Source: Phormidesmis priestleyi ULC007 (lineage in GTDB: Bacteria > Cyanobacteriota > Cyanobacteriia > Leptolyngbyales > Leptolyngbyaceae). From it: DNA of 64,000 nucleotides. A model generated the notes under the pieces. It saw nothing but the letters and a program-made list of their open reading frames with translations. It did no database searches and had not been told where the DNA came from. The stretch lies in contig NZ_MPPI01000005.1 of NCBI RefSeq assembly GCF_001895925.1, positions 145,744 to 209,743 on the forward strand. Direction: 5' to 3'. Of this stretch, positions 60,359 through 64,000 are shown piece by piece; position 1 is the first letter of the stretch; every line of letters starts with the position of its first letter. The position numbers were made by a program, and so were the translations under genes.

Positions 60359-60646
60359 ATGCTCGATCGTGCCCAGGTTCAAAAAGTTGCTCATCTCGCT
60401 CGTTTGCAGCTAACGCCCGAAGAAGAGGAAAAATTCACCACTCAACTCAGCAGCATTCTGGATTATTTTGAGTTGCTGAGTGAGTTAGATGTCACGAATG
60501 TGCAGCCGACGACCCGCGCGATCGAGGTCAGCAATGTAGTGCGCGTCGATCGTCAGCAGCCCTATCCTCGTGAAGACATTTTGGAGGGTGCGCCCGATCG
60601 CGAAGGCGAGTTCTTTAAAGTGCCGAAGATTGTCACAGGAGATTGA
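60359..60646 (+). CDS. gatC: Aspartyl/glutamyl-tRNA amidotransferase subunit C
   Basis: 95 residues from ATG 60359; the frame extends upstream to 60311 but MLDRAQVQKVAHLARLQLTP is the family start. Motifs YFELLSELDVTNVQPTTRAI and REDILEGAPDREGEFFKVPKIV are typical. GatC stabilises the GatCAB complex that makes Gln-tRNA(Gln) and Asn-tRNA(Asn). Located 34 bases after ycf3, likely one transcript. Confidence 0.96.
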   Translation: MLDRAQVQKVAHLARLQLTPEEEEKFTTQLSSILDYFELLSELDVTNVQPTTRAIEVSNVVRVDRQQPYPREDILEGAPDREGEFFKVPKIVTGD

Positions 60647-60830
60647 GATCGCCTTGCTACCTGAAGTGGTTTTTGAGTTAGGGCGATCGCATCAAAAATT
60701 GACTGCACCAGCCAGATTACAGGCAATGTCGGGGCAACCATCCCCAGCGCAGGGAACCTATACGCCGACAGCCAGACTGAATCTACAAATAGGTAGAATC
60801 TTTTCGCATCTCCATCCAAATGAGCCTACT

Positions 60831-61886
60831 ATGCAGAAAGATTCTGCCTATCTGTCTGATTCGGGGTGTTATGCGGAAATCATCTGCCTATTCACCAGTT
60901 TTGGCATGATGTACGGAAACTTTCTCTCTACTAAGAAGTTAGGTTGCTTAGGCTGTTGGTTAGGGTCGCAGTTCAAGCTTATCTGTCAGAGATTGAGTTC
61001 TTTCAATGTCGAACAATGGATAAATAGAGTGTATAAACGTTCTTCGTATTTCTTGGTTGTATACACGGCGGCTATATTTTTATTGATGGGCGTTTTCGTC
61101 GCTGGGACATGGGGGTTCTGGATACTGCCACAGTTACGAGTTGCTTCTGAGAAAACTCTGACTCCCAAAGAGCGCATAGAACTTGAGAACGCCACTCGAT
61201 CCTCACTTGCTCAATCTTTTGGTACTTTATCCCAAACTGTAGGGGGGATAGTTCTAGTGATTGGGGTGTATTTCACATGGCGCAATTTAATCGCTACAGA
61301 AGATAAGCAAGTTACCGAGCGATTCACCAAAGCAATTGAACAACTAGGGAGCGAAAAGCCTGAAGTTTGCATGGGTGGGATCTATGCCTTAGAGAGAATT
61401 GCTAGCGATTCTGAAAAAGATCACTGGAGCGTTATGGAAGTTCTGTGTTCCTTCGTGAGACATAGGTCTTCGATAGATAAGAATCGTGGGAATCAGCAAA
61501 CAGTTTCTAAGGAGATTCAGGCTGCATTAACTGTTATAAAACGGCGGAAAATATCTCAAGATCCGAAGCAAAAAAATCTAGATCTTAGCTTTTCATATCT
61601 AAAAGGCGCAAATTTAGGGGGCGAAGGCTTCCAATCTTCTATACTTAGAAAAGAAAATTTTGTCAGATCAAACCTACGAGAAGCAGATTTTACAGGTTCA
61701 AATCTGGAATTATCTGATTTTACAGGTTCAAATTTAGTAGGTGCGTGTTTCTCTAAAGCTAATTTAGACGCGGCAGAGTTCACTAGAGCGAATCTCTCAC
61801 AAGCAGATTTCACGAATGCCTCAACTATAGCGACTAAATTTACAGATACTAATCTACTACAAGCAAAAGGATTGAAACCCAGCTAA
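60831..61886 (+). CDS. Membrane-anchored pentapeptide-repeat protein
   Basis: 351 residues from ATG 60831 (start uncertain; later Met codons exist, and the frame opens at 60570). Two membrane helices (about 80-103 and 135-157; SYFLVVYTAAIFLLMGVFVA, TVGGIVLVIGVYFTWRNLIA) are followed by a region shared with other cyanobacterial proteins (ERFTKAIEQLGSEKPEVCMG GIYALERIAS). About 16 pentapeptide repeats then form a beta-helix (NLDLSFSYLKGANL ... NLREADFTGSNLELSDFTGS NLVGACFSKANLD). The 180 bases upstream contain no other gene. It is AT-rich and precedes the ATPase gene by 62 bases on the same strand, so the pair is probably one unit. Role unknown. Confidence 0.8.
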   Translation: MQKDSAYLSDSGCYAEIICLFTSFGMMYGNFLSTKKLGCLGCWLGSQFKLICQRLSSFNVEQWINRVYKRSSYFLVVYTAAIFLLMGVFVAGTWGFWILPQLRVASEKTLTPKERIELENATRSSLAQSFGTLSQTVGGIVLVIGVYFTWRNLIATEDKQVTERFTKAIEQLGSEKPEVCMGGIYALERIASDSEKDHWSVMEVLCSFVRHRSSIDKNRGNQQTVSKEIQAALTVIKRRKISQDPKQKNLDLSFSYLKGANLGGEGFQSSILRKENFVRSNLREADFTGSNLELSDFTGSNLVGACFSKANLDAAEFTRANLSQADFTNASTIATKFTDTNLLQAKGLKPS

Positions 61887-61948
61887 GGAATGTTGGCGTT
61901 AGTGTTCCTAGATATACATTAAAGTTTTTTTGTAAGGAGCAAGTAAAA

Positions 61949-63427
61949 ATGACTGCAAAACTAGAGTTTACAGAATCAACCATTCAGGGTTTGTTTGGGC
62001 ACGAAGCAGCAGAGGATGAAGATCCAGGTCGTTTAAAAGAGTATTATTTCAAGGGGACTTCGTATGAGCAAGTAACTGCTGACCAAGGAATTCGTATTCT
62101 GGTTGGTCACAAAGGGATTGGAAAATCAGCTCTCTTTAAAATGGCAATTACAGAAGGCGAGGATCAGAAAAACCTGTGTATTTTAATCCAACCCAACGAT
62201 ATTGCTGATTTAACAATAGAGCAGAAAGACTTTCTGAGCAGAGTCAGAAGTTGGACGCATGGATTGAGTAAGGTAATTGTTCAGAAGGCATTGAATTTTA
62301 TTGGAATTCGAGGGAAATCCTTAAAAGAAGCAATGGCTGGATTTGAGGATTACAGTTTTAAGATTGTTGACTTTATCTCGGATTACTTTAAAGATGCCAT
62401 TAATAGTAAAAATTACGATGCTTCCAAGCGAGATTTTATTGAAAGATTTTTAGAAACAGGAAAAATATCAATTTATATTGATGATTTAGACAGAGGATGG
62501 CAAGGCAAAAGAGAGGACATAACACAAATATCTTCTCTCTTAAACTCGGTTCGAGATATTAGCCGAGATAGCCGTGGTGTTATTTTTAAGGTTTCTCTAA
62601 GGGCAGACGTTTACTATTTAGTCAGAACTTCAGATGAATCAACAGATAAAATCGAAGGCTCAGTGATTTGGCAGTCTTGGACAAATCATGAAATCTTTGT
62701 CGTCCTTATTAAACGAATGGAAACATATTTTGGGAGAACGGTAAATGAATCACAATTATTAAAGACATCTCAGATAGAGTTGGCAAGCAGATATCTCTCA
62801 GGTGTAATGGAACCACGCTTCACTGGTGTAGGCAAATGGGAAAATGCTCCGATTCACAGAGTCTTGATGTCATTAATTAGAAAAAGACCTCGTGATTTAG
62901 TTAAGCTCTGCACATTAGCCGCTAGGAAATCGTATGAAAGGCGATCCCCTTTGATTCAAACAACAGATTTCCAGGCTGTGTTTGAGGAATACTCTCAGGG
63001 AAGAATTCAAGATACGATAAATGAGTATCGTTCTGAACTTCCAGAAATCGATAAACTCTTAATGAATATGCGGCCAACGCAGAAAGAGAGGACAACGCAG
63101 CAAAGTTATGTATACAAAACAGATGCGCTCCTTCAGAAAATTCAGAACATAAGTCAAAATCATGATTTTAGGTTCGCCAACAGCAAATCGACTGTTAAAC
63201 CTAAAGACTTGGCAGCTTTTTTGTACAAGATTAATTTCCTGACAGCGCGACGTGAGACGAATGATGGTCAAATCACTAGGAGATATTTTGAAGAAAATAG
63301 ATATCTAAGTTCTACATTTGTTGATTTCGGATTTGACTGGGAAGTCCATCCCGCTTATAGATGGGTCTTGCAACCGAGTGATCTAAATTCTATATTTAGA
63401 CTTTTAGATCTCAGCAGCGATGAATGA
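61949..63427 (+). CDS. Sll1717-family P-loop ATPase
   Basis: 492 residues. Family start STIQGLFGHEAAEDEDPGRL KEYYFKGTSY, Walker A GHKGIGKSA (53-61), Walker B KISIYIDDLDRGW (172-184) with adjacent Asp residues, and a helical C-terminal half (RKRPRDLVKLCTLAARKSYE, VHPAYRWVLQPSDLNSIF). No membrane segment, nuclease or HTH is visible. These orphan ATPases are found in cyanobacterial accessory regions. The gene is AT-rich and lacks GCGATCGC, unlike the chromosome average, pointing to horizontal acquisition. Ribosome site AAGGAG lies 8-13 bases upstream. The likely partner is the pentapeptide gene. Confidence 0.85.
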   Translation: MTAKLEFTESTIQGLFGHEAAEDEDPGRLKEYYFKGTSYEQVTADQGIRILVGHKGIGKSALFKMAITEGEDQKNLCILIQPNDIADLTIEQKDFLSRVRSWTHGLSKVIVQKALNFIGIRGKSLKEAMAGFEDYSFKIVDFISDYFKDAINSKNYDASKRDFIERFLETGKISIYIDDLDRGWQGKREDITQISSLLNSVRDISRDSRGVIFKVSLRADVYYLVRTSDESTDKIEGSVIWQSWTNHEIFVVLIKRMETYFGRTVNESQLLKTSQIELASRYLSGVMEPRFTGVGKWENAPIHRVLMSLIRKRPRDLVKLCTLAARKSYERRSPLIQTTDFQAVFEEYSQGRIQDTINEYRSELPEIDKLLMNMRPTQKERTTQQSYVYKTDALLQKIQNISQNHDFRFANSKSTVKPKDLAAFLYKINFLTARRETNDGQITRRYFEENRYLSSTFVDFGFDWEVHPAYRWVLQPSDLNSIFRLLDLSSDE

Positions 63428-63453
63428 TCCCATAAACTTCGGATCGTCGCGCA

Positions 63454-63540
63454 ACCTAACAACCGTGTTGCAGCGGGCGGTATTAAGGTTTCGGTGATGA
63501 TGCAAAGATTACTGTCCGACGCTGAACGCGACCGTTAGCT
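63454..63540. repeat. attC-like site directly after the ATPase gene
   Basis: Bounded by ACCTAAC and GTTAGCT (R-box pair, one base off the GTTRRRY consensus). Inside, GTTGCAGCG pairs with CGCTGAAC, one base bulged, with further GCGG/CCG pairing. It starts 26 bases after the ATPase stop, where a cassette attC would lie. The loop is about 45 bases. Weaker than 26532-26615. Confidence 0.45.
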
Positions 63541-63682
63541 CGTCAGATCTGAAAGCCGAAGTTAAGTTTTAGATGCAGTTGCCCTAGTGTATGACTAAGT
63601 TAATCTTAACGGGTGCGACCTCTACTTGATTTAATCATTCAATCATGATATTACCTCAGTGATGCAACCAAGAGGGGTGAGT

Positions 63683-64000
63683 ATGAGCGCTCAATTGTTA
63701 AGTCAGTCCGGGACACAAGTGAAGATAGAAGTCACCCTCGAACTGAGTCGTTCACTACTCACGAGTGAAGAGAGCATTCAGGAAAGCCTCAACGCTGCGG
63801 GTCGGATTGCGACCGCAGCGGCGCTTGAGTATTTGGACACCGATGGCTCTGCTATCGAGATCGCAGGAGCGGTGATGCGAACCAAAGGTAAGCAGCCGAA
63901 AGGGTATCAAACGCCGTATGGAGAAGTGGTGGTTGAACGCCACGTCTATCAGCGCTCTGGAGGGGGTAAAACGGATTGTCCTTTGGAGCGAGCATCGAGA
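63683..64000 (+). mobile_element. ISKra4-family transposase, N-terminal part
   Basis: ATG at 63683 behind AGAGGGG opens a frame that runs 106 codons to the window edge without a stop. Residues MSAQLLSQSGTQVKIEVTLE, SIQESLNAAGRIATAAALEY LDTDG and YQTPYGEVVVERHVYQRSGG match the N-terminus of ISKra4-type transposases. The catalytic part is beyond the edge. The preceding 63541-63682 segment should hold the IS left end, but no clear terminal repeat was resolved. Confidence 0.85.

Noticed and set aside
1..64000. CRISPR arrays or rRNA operon
   Set aside because: No regularly spaced direct repeats of about 30 bases and no rRNA signature was seen; the dispersed palindromes are irregularly placed.

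Overview
The window is a piece of a cyanobacterial chromosome. Evidence: the HIP1 octamer GCGATCGC and its core are scattered throughout. The genes include ycf3 (photosystem I assembly), an flv1/flv3 flavodiiron pair, type III glutamine synthetase, a probable PatD-family protein and an ethylene-receptor-like kinase. Gene order such as rplI-dnaB is also cyanobacterial. The style (many small palindromic repeats, gene remnants, large WD40/AAA proteins) fits a filamentous, Leptolyngbya-like organism; the genus cannot be fixed from the sequence.

Layout. 0-9.4 kb: partial YgjP-type metalloprotein, rplI-dnaB (dnaB carries a 301-residue intein in its Walker A motif), a two-gene glycosyltransferase unit, an MBL-fold lipoprotein, a small membrane-anchored protein, a TrmH-type methyltransferase and tRNA-Leu(CAG). 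9.5-17.2 kb: murA, an M48 protease whose stop codon lies inside tRNA-Leu(CAA), a frameshifted OmpR-type regulator, a repeat-containing secreted protein, a collapsed MacB-type ABC transporter remnant, and an ethylene-receptor-like hybrid histidine kinase followed by a stray receiver fragment. 17.4-26.2 kb: CBS protein, recombinase-domain protein, stress-type glycine-zipper protein, then an APC permease / atypical PII / YnfA group behind a GTAN8TAC site, and a ppk2-glnN operon with a strong terminator. 26.2-28.3 kb: a degraded accessory stretch with an attC-like fold, a MITE-like element, an IntI-type integrase C-terminus and small orphan ORFs. 28.3-40.5 kb: aldo/keto reductase, arsM, VOC and cupin proteins, small proteins, flv1 and flv3, coaX, Nudix, peroxiredoxin Q and argH. 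40.6-52.7 kb: NarL-type regulator, polysaccharide deacetylase, a GH5-like hydrolase, a pair of AAA/STAND-like proteins (HTH-AAA, and AAA-TM-14xWD40), and four small unknown genes. 52.7-60.6 kb: ribF, a lambda-R-like endolysin-type enzyme, a double-ATPase ABC protein, zinc-ribbon protein, PatD-like protein, tRNA-Gln(TTG), a conserved membrane protein, ycf3 and gatC. 60.8-64.0 kb: an AT-rich accessory unit (pentapeptide-repeat membrane protein plus a Sll1717-type P-loop ATPase) followed by an attC-like hairpin and the start of an ISKra4-type transposase cut by the window edge.

How the parts work together. Three nitrogen/phosphate modules sit within 6 kb: a permease-PII-YnfA group, polyphosphate kinase 2 and GSIII. 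Flv1 and Flv3 are expected to act as a heteromer in Mehler-like oxygen photoreduction. The most promising uncharacterised systems are the HTH-AAA / AAA-WD40 pair (44.9-49.9 kb) and the pentapeptide / Sll1717 ATPase pair (60.8-63.4 kb). Both look like signalling or conflict-type NTPase modules, but their functions are inference. Non-autonomous repeats are abundant: at least four copies of one TTAACGT-ended palindromic element, plus several other families.
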